In this document: piece after piece, positions 9,077 through 17,233 of the stretch
How the letters are laid out: every line of letters starts with the position of its first letter
Position numbering within the stretch: the first letter of the stretch is position 1
NCBI GenBank assembly: GCA_038230275.1
Contig: JBBRNO010000059.1
Coordinates: 1-35,126 of the forward strand
Length of the DNA: 35,126 nt
Direction: 5' to 3'
Origin: JANXXV01 sp038230275
GTDB lineage: Bacteria > Acidobacteriota > Terriglobia > Bryobacterales > Bryobacteraceae
Translations under genes and position numbers: made by a program
The notes under the pieces: generated by a model
Seen by the model: the letters and a program-made list of their open reading frames with translations, nothing else
Databases searched by the model: none
Told to the model about the DNA's origin: nothing

Positions 9077-9616
9077 CGATTCCAGACTCGATTTCGGGCG
9101 GTCCGGCTTGTCCAAATCGAAAATGGACGCCGCCTTTCTCTTCGGAGGCGCCGAAGCCTGTTTTCCGACTGAAAACGGATCTCCCGACTTGTGCTACCGA
9201 CACCGCCCGCGCCGACAGGCGACGCGATCTCGTACCGAACCAATCGAGTTCCGGGAGCCAGGGGCGCAGCGTTTCAAGCAATTGCACCGGCGGTGAGCGT
9301 GCGAGATACGGATTGTGGCCGGATCACGCGCTGCTCATACAAGGCACGATTACAACGCCCTTGTCCCGAAGTCCCGCTCTGGAAAGTTGTGGGTCACACA
9401 TCTATACAGCGGCATTCTGAATAGTGAAGCGCAAAACGGCCGTTCCGGCATAGGCCTGATAACCACCATGATCGGAGTGTAATAAAACTCGCTTCGTTCG
9501 GATCCGGGATAGCGAAGGTTTCAACGCCCACGTAGATCGGGCGCCCGCGGCATGTCACAATCCTCGTGGCACAATGATTTCGGCCGAGAGGCCTTCGCGC
9601 CCGCGGAGTGTTCGTG
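9077..9616. other. Intergenic region with a ~150-bp repeat
   Basis: No convincing gene. The first 300 bases hold several short plus-strand frames (for example 9108-9296) that match nothing I know. The last part, 9393-9540, is one copy of a repeat found again at 11335-11490. Confidence 0.5.
9393..9540. repeat. ~150-bp direct repeat, copy 1
   Basis: Matches 11335-11490 over its whole length by eye, with scattered substitutions and a small gap near the end. The conserved core includes ATAGTGAA, a palindromic AACGGCCGTT, and GTGTAATAAAACT. It lies 76 bases downstream of the minus-strand SelA-like gene. Copy 2 sits in the same orientation just downstream of another minus-strand gene. Confidence 0.8.
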
Positions 9617-10804
9617 CTACGCGATCAGTTCCCGCAGCCTGCGGCCGATGGCGTCCGGATCTTCCGGACGCAGACAGGCAGGGCTAAAGCCGATGACGCC
9701 GGCCGCGGCCTGCGAAGAATCAACGTGGATAGACGGGGTTCCGTCTTGCAGCGCAATGCAGACGTCCATGCCGGTCATTTTGACGCCGCGCTCCAGCGTG
9801 AGGATGAACCTGGGTGTCGCGCCGCCGGTGCGCACTTCGGTGCGAGCGTTGCGGAGGGAGCCGGTGGCCGAATCAAGGCGCTTTACCAGACTGAGCAAGC
9901 GGTCATGGCGGACTTGCTCATCCTCAGCGAGGAAGCGGCGAAGCGCAACCAGCAGGCCCACGATGGTTTCCTTGCCCACCTTGCACTGCCGGCCGATCCC
10001 GTGCGGGGGCAATCCGGCCAGCCGGCTTTTGTCGATCAGACTCGGAGGTGGCGACCATAGCTCCCAGGCGATGTCGAGGTCGAGTTGCTGAAGTACCGCC
10101 GACATGATGAGGTCGCGCCCGCCACAGAGGATGCCGGAGCCTTGCGGGCCGCCGATTGCCTTGCCTCCTGAAAAGGCCACCAAGTCGGCCCCGGCAGCGA
10201 TAAAGCGGCGGAAGTTGGCCGCAGGCGGCAGTTGCGCGGCCGCATCGACGAGCAGCGGCACGTGTTTGGAATTGGCCACGCGGGCGACTTCTTCGATCGT
10301 TGGACGAGAGTTCGCGTTGGCCACGTATACAATGGCGGCGGTGCGCTCTGTCACGGCGGCGGCGATCTCCCACGGCTCGGCGTCCCGGATGCCCGCTCCC
10401 GCAACGCGGTCGGGCAAGCCGACTTCTACGATATGGACACCGGCCGAGCGGATGGCATGGTCATACTGATTGCGCTGGCTGCGCACCATCACCACTTCAT
10501 TCTTCATGCCAGTGGTGTCGGGCAGGCGCGCCATTTTGGCTGGGTCGAGACCCGCCACACAGGCGGCGGTACCCAGCAGGAGGCCGGCCGCGGCGCCCGA
10601 GGTGACGATGCCTGCTTCGGCGCCTGTGGCCTCGGCGATGATCTTGCTGGCGGCCGCCTGAATCTCAGCCATGTCGACGCAATACTGCGCGGCATCCTGC
10701 ATGGCCGCCGTGACTTCCGAAGCCAGCAACGCACCGGAGACGCGTGTGGAGGTGCCTTTCGCGTTGATGATCGTGCGCACGCCGACTGTGTCGTAAATGC
10801 TCAT
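9617..10804 (-). CDS. SelA-like PLP-dependent enzyme (aminotransferase class V fold)
   Basis: The protein has 395 residues. It shows the fold-type I pattern: a conserved start VGVRTIINAKGTSTRVSG, TSGAAAGLLLGTAACV near 68-83, Asp187 in LLVDAAAQ for the pyridine nitrogen, and the Schiff-base Lys215 in FSGGKAIGGPQGSG. This matches the branch of selenocysteine-synthase-like proteins that also holds D-glucosaminate-6-phosphate ammonia-lyase (DgaE), rather than true SelA, which is longer; no selB or tRNA-Sec is seen here. A role in amino-sugar or hydroxy-amino-acid metabolism is an inference. The gene stands alone, with repeat copies on both sides (9393-9540 and 11335-11490). Confidence 0.85.
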   Translation of the reverse strand: MSIYDTVGVRTIINAKGTSTRVSGALLASEVTAAMQDAAQYCVDMAEIQAAASKIIAEATGAEAGIVTSGAAAGLLLGTAACVAGLDPAKMARLPDTTGMKNEVVMVRSQRNQYDHAIRSAGVHIVEVGLPDRVAGAGIRDAEPWEIAAAVTERTAAIVYVANANSRPTIEEVARVANSKHVPLLVDAAAQLPPAANFRRFIAAGADLVAFSGGKAIGGPQGSGILCGGRDLIMSAVLQQLDLDIAWELWSPPPSLIDKSRLAGLPPHGIGRQCKVGKETIVGLLVALRRFLAEDEQVRHDRLLSLVKRLDSATGSLRNARTEVRTGGATPRFILTLERGVKMTGMDVCIALQDGTPSIHVDSSQAAAGVIGFSPACLRPEDPDAIGRRLRELIA

Positions 10805-11197
10805 GGCCTCCTGATCATCTCACGCGCGCCTGCTCCGCTTTTGAGCGAAGATCGCGTTACGCCAAGCCGGATCTCAGGCCGCCAGTTTCGCGTCGGCACC
10901 GGCGCAAACTGATAGCGTGCTTCGGCGTACCGCGGGACGAGTATTACCGATTGCGCCCCTGATGTTGGCTGCACCTTGAAAGCGCGCCTTCAGAATGACA
11001 TCAATGGTCGGTCCATCGCCGAAAATAGGACTGTCTCTCAAGAGCGAAGGCCCTAATTGCAGTTGTAGAGGTCGCCGCCGGGCAGTGGACTACAGGGACC
11101 TGCCGGCAGGATTTCGAACAGTGGGCAATTACGGCATCCTCGAAATTCGCCGGAACCGTCCGACGGAATCGCGCGCCGCTCGTAGGCGAAGTCGGTG
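10805..11197. other. Intergenic region, no gene recognised
   Basis: About 390 bases upstream of the minus-strand SelA-like gene. No frame resembles a known protein. Its promoter should lie near 10810-10900 on the minus strand, but no clear pair is visible. The following bases are a recombinase stub. Confidence 0.4.
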
Positions 11198-11290
11198 GTC
11201 TTGAAGAGTCTCAGTTCGATCAATGCTCAACGAGCGTACCGGCACGCCGTCGAGGAATTCATCGAATGGTCCTGCTCGGAGCCACGGTGA
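11198..11290 (+). pseudogene. Stub of a tyrosine recombinase N-terminus
   Basis: In frame this reads VLKSLSSINAQRAYRHAVEE then FIEWSCSEPR and a TGA. It aligns closely with the start of the recombinase at 1652-1747 (LDSLSNPDAQRGYRHAIDEF, then VDWYCSEPR). The rest of the gene is missing and the sequence soon runs into a ~150-bp repeat. It is a relic of a second insertion of the same element family. Confidence 0.75.
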
Positions 11291-11334
11291 AAATAGCGCC
11301 TGGATTACGCGCCATGCGGAAGTTGGAGAGCCCC

Positions 11335-11490
11335 GTCACTCGTCTATATAGCGGCATTCTGAATAGTGAAGGCCAAAACGGCCGTTCCGGCATAGACCTG
11401 AAAACCACCATCATCAGAGTGTAATAAAACTAGCTTCGTTAGGATCCGCAACGGCGGGATCGCGCAGGTTTCAACGGCCACCCTGATTGG
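11335..11490. repeat. ~150-bp direct repeat, copy 2
   Basis: Second copy of the repeat at 9393-9540, same orientation, with about eight extra bases near the right end. It ends 15 bases from the stop codon of the minus-strand pseudouridine synthase and begins 44 bases after a recombinase stub. The two copies flank the SelA-like gene. Confidence 0.8.
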
Positions 11491-11505
11491 CTTCCCGCCC
11501 TGAAC

Positions 11506-12402
11506 CTACTGATGCACTGAGAATCCCGACGGCAAAGCTGCCTCAAGATTGATTGGTTCTCCGGTGATGGGGTGGTGGAATTTCAGATATTGGGCGTGCA
11601 GGAAATATCCTCCATCGCCGGGGAGGCCGGGGAGAATTTCCAGAGGCTGGCCGGTTAAGCCGTACAGAGGATCGCCTACCAGGGGATGGCCGATGGATGC
11701 CAGATGGATTCTGATTTGATGAGGGCGGCCCGAATTTAGGCTTACTTCAAATGTTGTGGTGCCGGTGGTGCGTGAGATCACCTTTGCCAATGACTTTGAC
11801 GGCTTGCCACTTGGGCTCGCGGCCCACACGGAACCGATGAGCGGGTGCGGTACCAGGCCGATGGGTGTGAGGATTTCGTAGGCGTCGTGCTGTGCAAAGT
11901 TTTGAGCCAGCGCCCGGTAGATTTTTTGAATTTTGGGTGTGTTCCAGCTTGCGAATAGAGTAGAGGCCGCCTGCGCTGTTTTGGCGAAGAGGACGATGCC
12001 GGTGGTGGCTCGGCCCAACCGGTGGACAGGATTTGCGTTGGGGGTTTGCTTTTGCACCAAGCGCAGCAGGGTGTTCTCCATGAAGCCGCCGCCGGGCAGG
12101 GTGGGCAGCCCGCTGGGTTTGTTGACGGCCAACAGATGGGGGTCTTCAAACAGGACTTCGAACTGCTGAGGGGAGTCTGGTTCGATCCAGGGTGGACGGT
12201 TCCAGTCAAGGGTTTGGCCTAAAGTGACCGACTCGCTTCCGGTGGCGGTGACGCCGTTGAGGGTGACTTCGCCGTTGTTCAGTTTTTGTTGCCAGGCTTG
12301 TGGGGTTGAGTGGGGGTAAAGGCTTGCCAAGTGGGAGAGCAGGGTTTGTCCATGGTACTTGCTGCTGATGATTGTGGTGTAGGCATAGCCCCGGTTGAGC
12401 AT
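11506..12402 (-). CDS. RluA-family RNA pseudouridine synthase with atypical motif II
   Basis: From ATG 12402 the protein has 298 residues: an S4-like N-terminus (GQTLLSHLASLYPHSTPQAW, about 18-60) and the RluA catalytic domain (about 80-285; VNKPSGLPTLPGG, then SGRPHQIRIHLASIGHPLVGDP). RluA enzymes isomerise uridines in rRNA or tRNA using the Asp of HRLDxxTSG; here the motif is HRLGRATTG at 127-135, with Gly130 in place of Asp. I recall a branch of RluA-like proteins with HRLGRGTSG, so this may be a subfamily trait and not damage. The frame is open upstream to 12657, but that part is the tail of a decayed cytochrome gene, which is why I chose the internal start; no strong ribosome binding site is visible at it. 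No operon partner. Confidence 0.8.
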   Translation of the reverse strand: MLNRGYAYTTIISSKYHGQTLLSHLASLYPHSTPQAWQQKLNNGEVTLNGVTATGSESVTLGQTLDWNRPPWIEPDSPQQFEVLFEDPHLLAVNKPSGLPTLPGGGFMENTLLRLVQKQTPNANPVHRLGRATTGIVLFAKTAQAASTLFASWNTPKIQKIYRALAQNFAQHDAYEILTPIGLVPHPLIGSVWAASPSGKPSKSLAKVISRTTGTTTFEVSLNSGRPHQIRIHLASIGHPLVGDPLYGLTGQPLEILPGLPGDGGYFLHAQYLKFHHPITGEPINLEAALPSGFSVHQ

Positions 12403-12429
12403 GTAGTTTGAGTGTAGGCTATGGCATTT

Positions 12430-12883
12430 GCGGCACGGCGGCCAGAAGGGTTTTTGCGGCGTAATTTTCTTCGCTTCCCGCTCCTGCTGCGCGGCTTCCA
12501 TGGAAGGGAACCGGCCCTGCTCGATATATGCGCTGATCGACTGCTTCTCGGAATCGGTCAGTTTGCCTCCGAGCGGCATCTTGTCAGTCTCCAGCATTTT
12601 CCACAGGAGGCTTCGATCCCGCTTTCCCCGGGGCCAACGCGGGACCACTGGAACCACCGGTCCTCAAACCGGCGAACGAGCTGAGGTCGAGCCCGGCCAT
12701 TTTCTGCTTTTCGCCGTGACCAGCGGTGCAGTTTTTTTCGAATACCGGAAGGATTTCGCTCTTAACGAGAGGAGCCCGCTGTGCCACGGCAGGCAGGGAG
12801 AGTAAGGTTACGGCGATGCCGAATTGGAAGAGCGAAGTTCGATGCGAGCCAAAATACGACACCGAGCTGCATGTCCTCTTCAA
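12430..12883 (-). pseudogene. Remnant of a Planctomycete-type cytochrome c (PSCyt1) protein
   Basis: Two frames must be joined. The first (12883 to about 12620) has a signal-like start and VAQRAPLVKSEILPVFEKNC, then TAGHGEKQKMAGLDLSSFAG. The second continues with RSLLWKMLETDKMPLGGKLT and EKQSISAYIEQGRFPS, the known end of this domain. A likely single extra G in the GGG at about 12631-12633 would explain the shift. The haem motif CxxCH is CTAGH here, the second Cys being Gly. In intact proteins this domain precedes DUF1549/DUF1553; those parts are absent, and the frame runs on into the pseudouridine synthase. It is divergent from a real DUF1549/DUF1553 gene. Confidence 0.75.
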
Positions 12884-12991
12884 CCGTGAAAGCAGACTGG
12901 AACGCGGTCGTTATATACAAATGGTGCAGACATGGGTTAACACTCGCATTCCAATAGACGATAGAATATAGTGATTTGGAGGTTTAGCTGC

Positions 12992-14872
12992 ATGAACCGC
13001 GTTCCGTTCCTGTTGGCCCTATCGGCGTTGGCTTGTCTGGCCGCAGCCGATACGGAACCAGAGAAAAAAGTGTCTCCGAAGTCCGACATGTCTCAGATGC
13101 CGGCCGACGTGCACGCGCCTCTTCTTCGTCCCAAAGCGCCGCAAGCGGGAAAGCTCACAGAACGCGTTACGGCACAACTGCCCAAGCCCTCTATTGCCAG
13201 CAGCCCGGTGCCGCATCGCAATTTCATTGATGACGAGATATTCGGCAAGATGCAGCGTGATGGAGTTCCGCACGCGCCGCTGGCTACCGATCAGGAGTTC
13301 ATCCGGCGTATCAAATTAGACTTGGCGGGCCACATCCCTTCCTCCGCCGAGGTCCGTGAATTCCTTGCGGATCCATCATCGGATAAGCGCTCCCGCACCA
13401 TCCAAAGATTGGTGGGCAGTCCGGAGTTCGTGGACAAATGGTCCTACTTTTTCATGGACATTTTGCGAGCCAACGGCAAGATGGGCCGCGGTCACACGCT
13501 ATTTCATTACATGCTCAAGGAGAGTTTAGCCGCCGATCGGCCGTACGACGATTGGGTGCGCGATATCATCGCCTCCTCGGCTAAGAGCAATTATGTGGTG
13601 GCTTCCAGCAATCCAATCGTCCGCGAACATGTAGAGGGTAAACCGGGCGAGGCCTTCGATGGCGACGATATCACCAAAGTGAACCAACTGGATACGCACG
13701 ACGAACTGGCTATTCTATACGGCAAAATCTTTCTCGGTATCAATACGTCCTGCATTTCCTGCCACGATGGCGCCGGCCACCTGGAACGCGTCAATGCCTA
13801 TCTGAGCACTCGAAAGCGTGCGGACTTTTTCCAGGAATCCGCGTTTCTGGCGCGAACCCGCTACATCCCTCACGTGGAAAGCAGTGCGGCGATTATGGGC
13901 CATTTTCTGGTGGACGACGGTGGCAGCGGTTATGACACCAAGGCGGACAGCATGCTCCGGACCAAACGATCGGGTGGCCCGAACATTCCGAAATTCCTGC
14001 TGACGGATGAAAAGCCGCAGGCTAACGCCGAGCCTCGGGAAGAGCTGGCGCGGATGTTGACCGCAAACCCGCAGTTCGCGCGCGCGACGGTAAATATGTT
14101 TTGGGCAAAGTTGATGGGCGTGGGGATTGTAGATCCGTACGATGAGTTCGACCTGGCCCGTCTGGATCCGAAACACCTACCCGAAGGCTGGGATGCACAG
14201 CCATCGAACCCGGAATTGCTGGAGAAGCTGGCGGTCTACTTCCGCGAAAACAACTACAGCATCCACAAACTTTTCAAATTGATTTGTGATTCCAGCGCCT
14301 ATCAACTTTCGGCGCGGTTTCCCGGAGAGTGGCAGGAGCGGTACACCCAATACTACGCACGCAAGTTCGCGCGCATGCTATCGGCCGAGGAACTGCACGA
14401 TTCCATCGTAACGGCCACGGAGCGCCCCGGAAAGTTTGTGCTTGCTTCCAAGCATGAGGATGGCACCTCCGACGGCGGTGCATCGGTTTCGGTGCCGATG
14501 GCAATGCAAGTCAGCGTCCCGCAACCGCGTGGCGAACTGAAGTCATTTCTAGCCGCGTTTGGCGAATCGAATCGCGGAGCGCCACCCCGGCCGCCGTCGC
14601 CTTCCCCCTTGCAACCCATCATGATGATGCGCTCTCCGGTGGTGAACGACAGGGTGCTGGCGCAAAAGGATAGCCGGGTACAGCGGCTGCTGGATACCTA
14701 CAAGGACAATGGCAAGGTAGTGGACGAGTTGTTTATGGCCACAATTTCGCGCGAGCCGATTCCGGCCGAAAAGGCGCTGGTGATGGCGGCGATGGAGAAG
14801 AATCGGGTGGATGGCGCACAGAATTTGCAATGGGCTCTGCTGAACATTGCCGAGTTTCTGTATAACTTTTAG
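12992..14872 (+). CDS. Secreted DUF1549/DUF1553 protein with a c-type haem motif
   Basis: The protein has 626 residues. ATG 12992 has GGAGG (12978-12982) nine bases upstream and opens a signal peptide, MNRVPFLLALSALACLAAAD. DUF1549 covers about 78-300 (FIRRIKLDLAGHIPSSAEVR; KWSYFFMDILRANGK) and includes CISCH at 254-258, a CxxCH haem c site. DUF1553 follows (about 355-620), with MFWAKLMGVGIVDPYDEFDL. The family is abundant in Planctomycetota, Verrucomicrobiota and Acidobacteriota and is usually followed by DUF1501, as here. Its biochemical role is not settled. The next gene starts nine bases after its stop, so this is the first gene of a three-gene operon. Confidence 0.88.
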   Translation: MNRVPFLLALSALACLAAADTEPEKKVSPKSDMSQMPADVHAPLLRPKAPQAGKLTERVTAQLPKPSIASSPVPHRNFIDDEIFGKMQRDGVPHAPLATDQEFIRRIKLDLAGHIPSSAEVREFLADPSSDKRSRTIQRLVGSPEFVDKWSYFFMDILRANGKMGRGHTLFHYMLKESLAADRPYDDWVRDIIASSAKSNYVVASSNPIVREHVEGKPGEAFDGDDITKVNQLDTHDELAILYGKIFLGINTSCISCHDGAGHLERVNAYLSTRKRADFFQESAFLARTRYIPHVESSAAIMGHFLVDDGGSGYDTKADSMLRTKRSGGPNIPKFLLTDEKPQANAEPREELARMLTANPQFARATVNMFWAKLMGVGIVDPYDEFDLARLDPKHLPEGWDAQPSNPELLEKLAVYFRENNYSIHKLFKLICDSSAYQLSARFPGEWQERYTQYYARKFARMLSAEELHDSIVTATERPGKFVLASKHEDGTSDGGASVSVPMAMQVSVPQPRGELKSFLAAFGESNRGAPPRPPSPSPLQPIMMMRSPVVNDRVLAQKDSRVQRLLDTYKDNGKVVDELFMATISREPIPAEKALVMAAMEKNRVDGAQNLQWALLNIAEFLYNF

Positions 14873-14881
14873 GAGAGCGAT

Positions 14882-16288
14882 ATGAAGACCGCGAAGACCA
14901 TCGGCGACCTGATGCCGTCCCGCCGCGAACTATTGAAATTCGGTGGGTTGGGATTGCTGGGCGCGTCCGCGCAAGGCGTGTGGCCGCTGCAACTGCGCGC
15001 CAACCCCGCCGTTAAGTCGAAGCCCCGGGGCACGGCGCGCAACGTCATCTTTTTCGAACTCGCAGGCGCTCTCAGTCACGTGGATTCGTTCGACTTCAAG
15101 GAAAACTTATCTACGCAGAAGGACTTCGACGTCCGCAAGACCTCAACCGGCATTTACATTCCGCACGCGTTGTTCCCGCGGATGATCAACGTGATGGACA
15201 AGGTGGCGCACGTCCGCTCCTTCGTCAGCCACGAAGAGGTTCACTTGCGCGGCCAGTATTACGTTCAGGCCGGGCGGCAGTTGAATGTGGCCTTTGCGCC
15301 GGAGATTCCTTCCATCGGTTCAGTGGTGGCTTACGAGCTGGAATCGCGCCGCCGCGAAACTGATAACTTCCCGAGCTACGTTTCCTTCAACCTGTCCACC
15401 AACCAGATAGGGGCGCTATCCACCGGCTATCTTCCGCCGCGCTTTTCCGTTTTCGACTTGAATCCGGAAGAGGCGCTGAAAGGAATGACGCTGGACCAGA
15501 AAGCCACTGAACTGCTGGAACAACGATGGCGGATGCTCTCTGGATTGCGTGAGATTGAGCGGGACCGCATGGCCGAGATGGGCCGCACCACCAGCGGCTT
15601 CGAAGATTTCAGTATCACCGCCAAGAAGTTGCTCACCGATCCGCGGTGGCCGGCTACGTTTCAGATTTCCGGCGACGAGCGCAAGCGCTACGGCAATACT
15701 TCGGTGGGCTTGTCCAGCATTCTTGCGCGTAATCTGTTGAAGCAGGACGGCGGCACGCGCTACATTCACATTTGCCACAACGGCTGGGACCACCACAAGA
15801 GCATTTGGGACAAGCAGGCGAAAACCAATCACTATATGCTCATTAAGGAAATGGACCCGGCTCTGGCCAGCCTGCTGGAAGACCTGGGCGCCACCCCATC
15901 GCCCACATCGAGCGGGAAGACTCTGCTGGATGAAACGCTGGTGGTATGTATGGGTGAGTTCGGCCGTACTCCTGGCGAACTAAACTTCATGGGAGGCCGC
16001 GATCACCACAAACATTGTTTCCCCGCGATGTTTGCCGGCGCCGGAGTGAAGGGCGGAACGATACTTGGCGCCAGTGATTCGCAAGGTTCGAGATGCGTGG
16101 ATACGGGTTGGGAGAAAAAGCAGCAGCCGCGCATCGAAAACGTGGTGGCGACTATTTACTCAGCGCTGGGCATTGACTGGTCGAAGGAAGTGCACAACAC
16201 GCCCTCCGGACGCACCTACACCTACGTGGACCCACTGGGCGCGAACGGTTTCATTCCGACCGACGAGCTTTCGGACATTTATGGTTAA
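14882..16288 (+). CDS. DUF1501 family protein, Tat-exported
   Basis: The protein has 468 residues. ATG 14882 follows an AGGAG site that overlaps the end of the upstream gene. The N-terminus carries a twin-arginine signal (PSRRELLKFGGLGLLGAS) ending near LRANPA. DUF1501 proteins belong to the alkaline-phosphatase/sulfatase-like superfamily; visible pieces are NVIFFELAGALSHVDSFDFK near 56-75, ICHNGWDHHKSIWDKQ, CMGEFGRTPGELN and MGGRDHHKHCFPAMFAGAGV, whose His/Asp residues are those expected to bind metal. It is paired with the DUF1549/DUF1553 gene nine bases before it and overlaps the next gene by eight bases. It likely acts in the periplasm together with its partner; the substrate is unknown. 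Confidence 0.9.
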   Translation: MKTAKTIGDLMPSRRELLKFGGLGLLGASAQGVWPLQLRANPAVKSKPRGTARNVIFFELAGALSHVDSFDFKENLSTQKDFDVRKTSTGIYIPHALFPRMINVMDKVAHVRSFVSHEEVHLRGQYYVQAGRQLNVAFAPEIPSIGSVVAYELESRRRETDNFPSYVSFNLSTNQIGALSTGYLPPRFSVFDLNPEEALKGMTLDQKATELLEQRWRMLSGLREIERDRMAEMGRTTSGFEDFSITAKKLLTDPRWPATFQISGDERKRYGNTSVGLSSILARNLLKQDGGTRYIHICHNGWDHHKSIWDKQAKTNHYMLIKEMDPALASLLEDLGATPSPTSSGKTLLDETLVVCMGEFGRTPGELNFMGGRDHHKHCFPAMFAGAGVKGGTILGASDSQGSRCVDTGWEKKQQPRIENVVATIYSALGIDWSKEVHNTPSGRTYTYVDPLGANGFIPTDELSDIYG

Positions 16289-17078
16289 GCCCGGAGCGGC
16301 GATTTTGCTGCTCGTCTGTGGCCTGGGGATTTGTGCGGCGGAACGGCCCGGAATGGTTTTGATACCCGGCGGCGAGTTTGTTCGTGGACGCACTTTCAAG
16401 TGGCCGGATTACGAAGTGAAGTGGTATCCGAATCCAGCCAAAGACGACGAGCCGGCCCGCAAGATCACGGTAGATTCCATTTACATGGACGAAGCGGAGG
16501 TGACCAACCAGCGTTATGCGGCCTTTATTCAGGCCGCCGGTCATCGGGCACCGTATTACTGGCGCGATGGAAAGATATCTGCGGGAAAAGAGAAGCTGCC
16601 CGTTGTCAATGTGAGTTGGGATGACGCGTCAGCGTTCTGTACATGGGACGCAAAGCGGCTTCCCACGGAGGCCGAGTGGGAGCATGCCGCCCGCGGCACC
16701 CAGGAAGGCAACATGATGTACCCGTGGGGAGATCGTAAGATCACCGATGCCGACGCTGTCTTCAACAAGCTGGATGGACCGGCCGCAGTGTGCACCAAGA
16801 CCAGGACAGCTTCCGGCTTGTGCGATATGACGGGCAACGTGTGGGAGTGGTGCTCCGATTGGTATGGCCAGCACTACTATCCGGATTCCCCCGACCGCAA
16901 TCCGCAGGGCCCGGAAAAGGGGCTGTATCGAGTGATCCGTGGTGGATCGTGGTTCGATGTGCCGCCTCTTTTTTTGACATTGTCCTACCGCAGTTGGGCG
17001 CGGCAGCGCGAGCGCAGCCCAACTATCGGCTTCCGCTGCGTGCAAAGCGCTTCAACGCCTAGCGCCGTTTCGCGTTAG
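16281..17078 (+). CDS. Secreted formylglycine-generating-enzyme-like (SUMF1/FGE-sulfatase) protein
   Basis: The protein has 265 residues. ATG 16281 overlaps the end of the DUF1501 gene by eight bases and opens a signal peptide (MVKPGAAILLLVCGLGICAA). The FGE-sulfatase fold is clear: MVLIPGGEFVRG, DEAEVTNQRYAAFI, PVVNVSWDDASAFC, RLPTEAEWEHAARG, GLCDMTGNVWEWCSDWY, RVIRGGSW and a final GFRC. True formylglycine-generating enzymes use two Cys shortly after RGGSW; here that stretch is FDVPPLFLTLSYRSWARQRE, without Cys. It is therefore probably not a sulfatase-maturing enzyme but one of the many FGE-fold proteins of other function. Last gene of the DUF1549-DUF1501 operon. Its last codons recur, mutated, at 19275-19331. 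Confidence 0.88.
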   Translation: MVKPGAAILLLVCGLGICAAERPGMVLIPGGEFVRGRTFKWPDYEVKWYPNPAKDDEPARKITVDSIYMDEAEVTNQRYAAFIQAAGHRAPYYWRDGKISAGKEKLPVVNVSWDDASAFCTWDAKRLPTEAEWEHAARGTQEGNMMYPWGDRKITDADAVFNKLDGPAAVCTKTRTASGLCDMTGNVWEWCSDWYGQHYYPDSPDRNPQGPEKGLYRVIRGGSWFDVPPLFLTLSYRSWARQRERSPTIGFRCVQSASTPSAVSR

Positions 17079-17233
17079 TGTTCTAATTGCTGCTGGATTT
17101 TCAAAACGCAGATTGCAGCTGCAGGCGGTTCTTTTTCCATCTGATGAGTTCTGCGATCCGTAGGCAACACTTCGTCGCGGCGGTGAGCACAGAGATTGTC
17201 TTGGGCAGGTCTGATGTAAACTTTAGATTCGCT

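Noticed and set aside
12415..12435. CRKCH haem-like motif in the upward extension of the pseudouridine synthase
   Set aside because: It lies past the end of the cytochrome-domain homology in read-through sequence, so I take it as chance.
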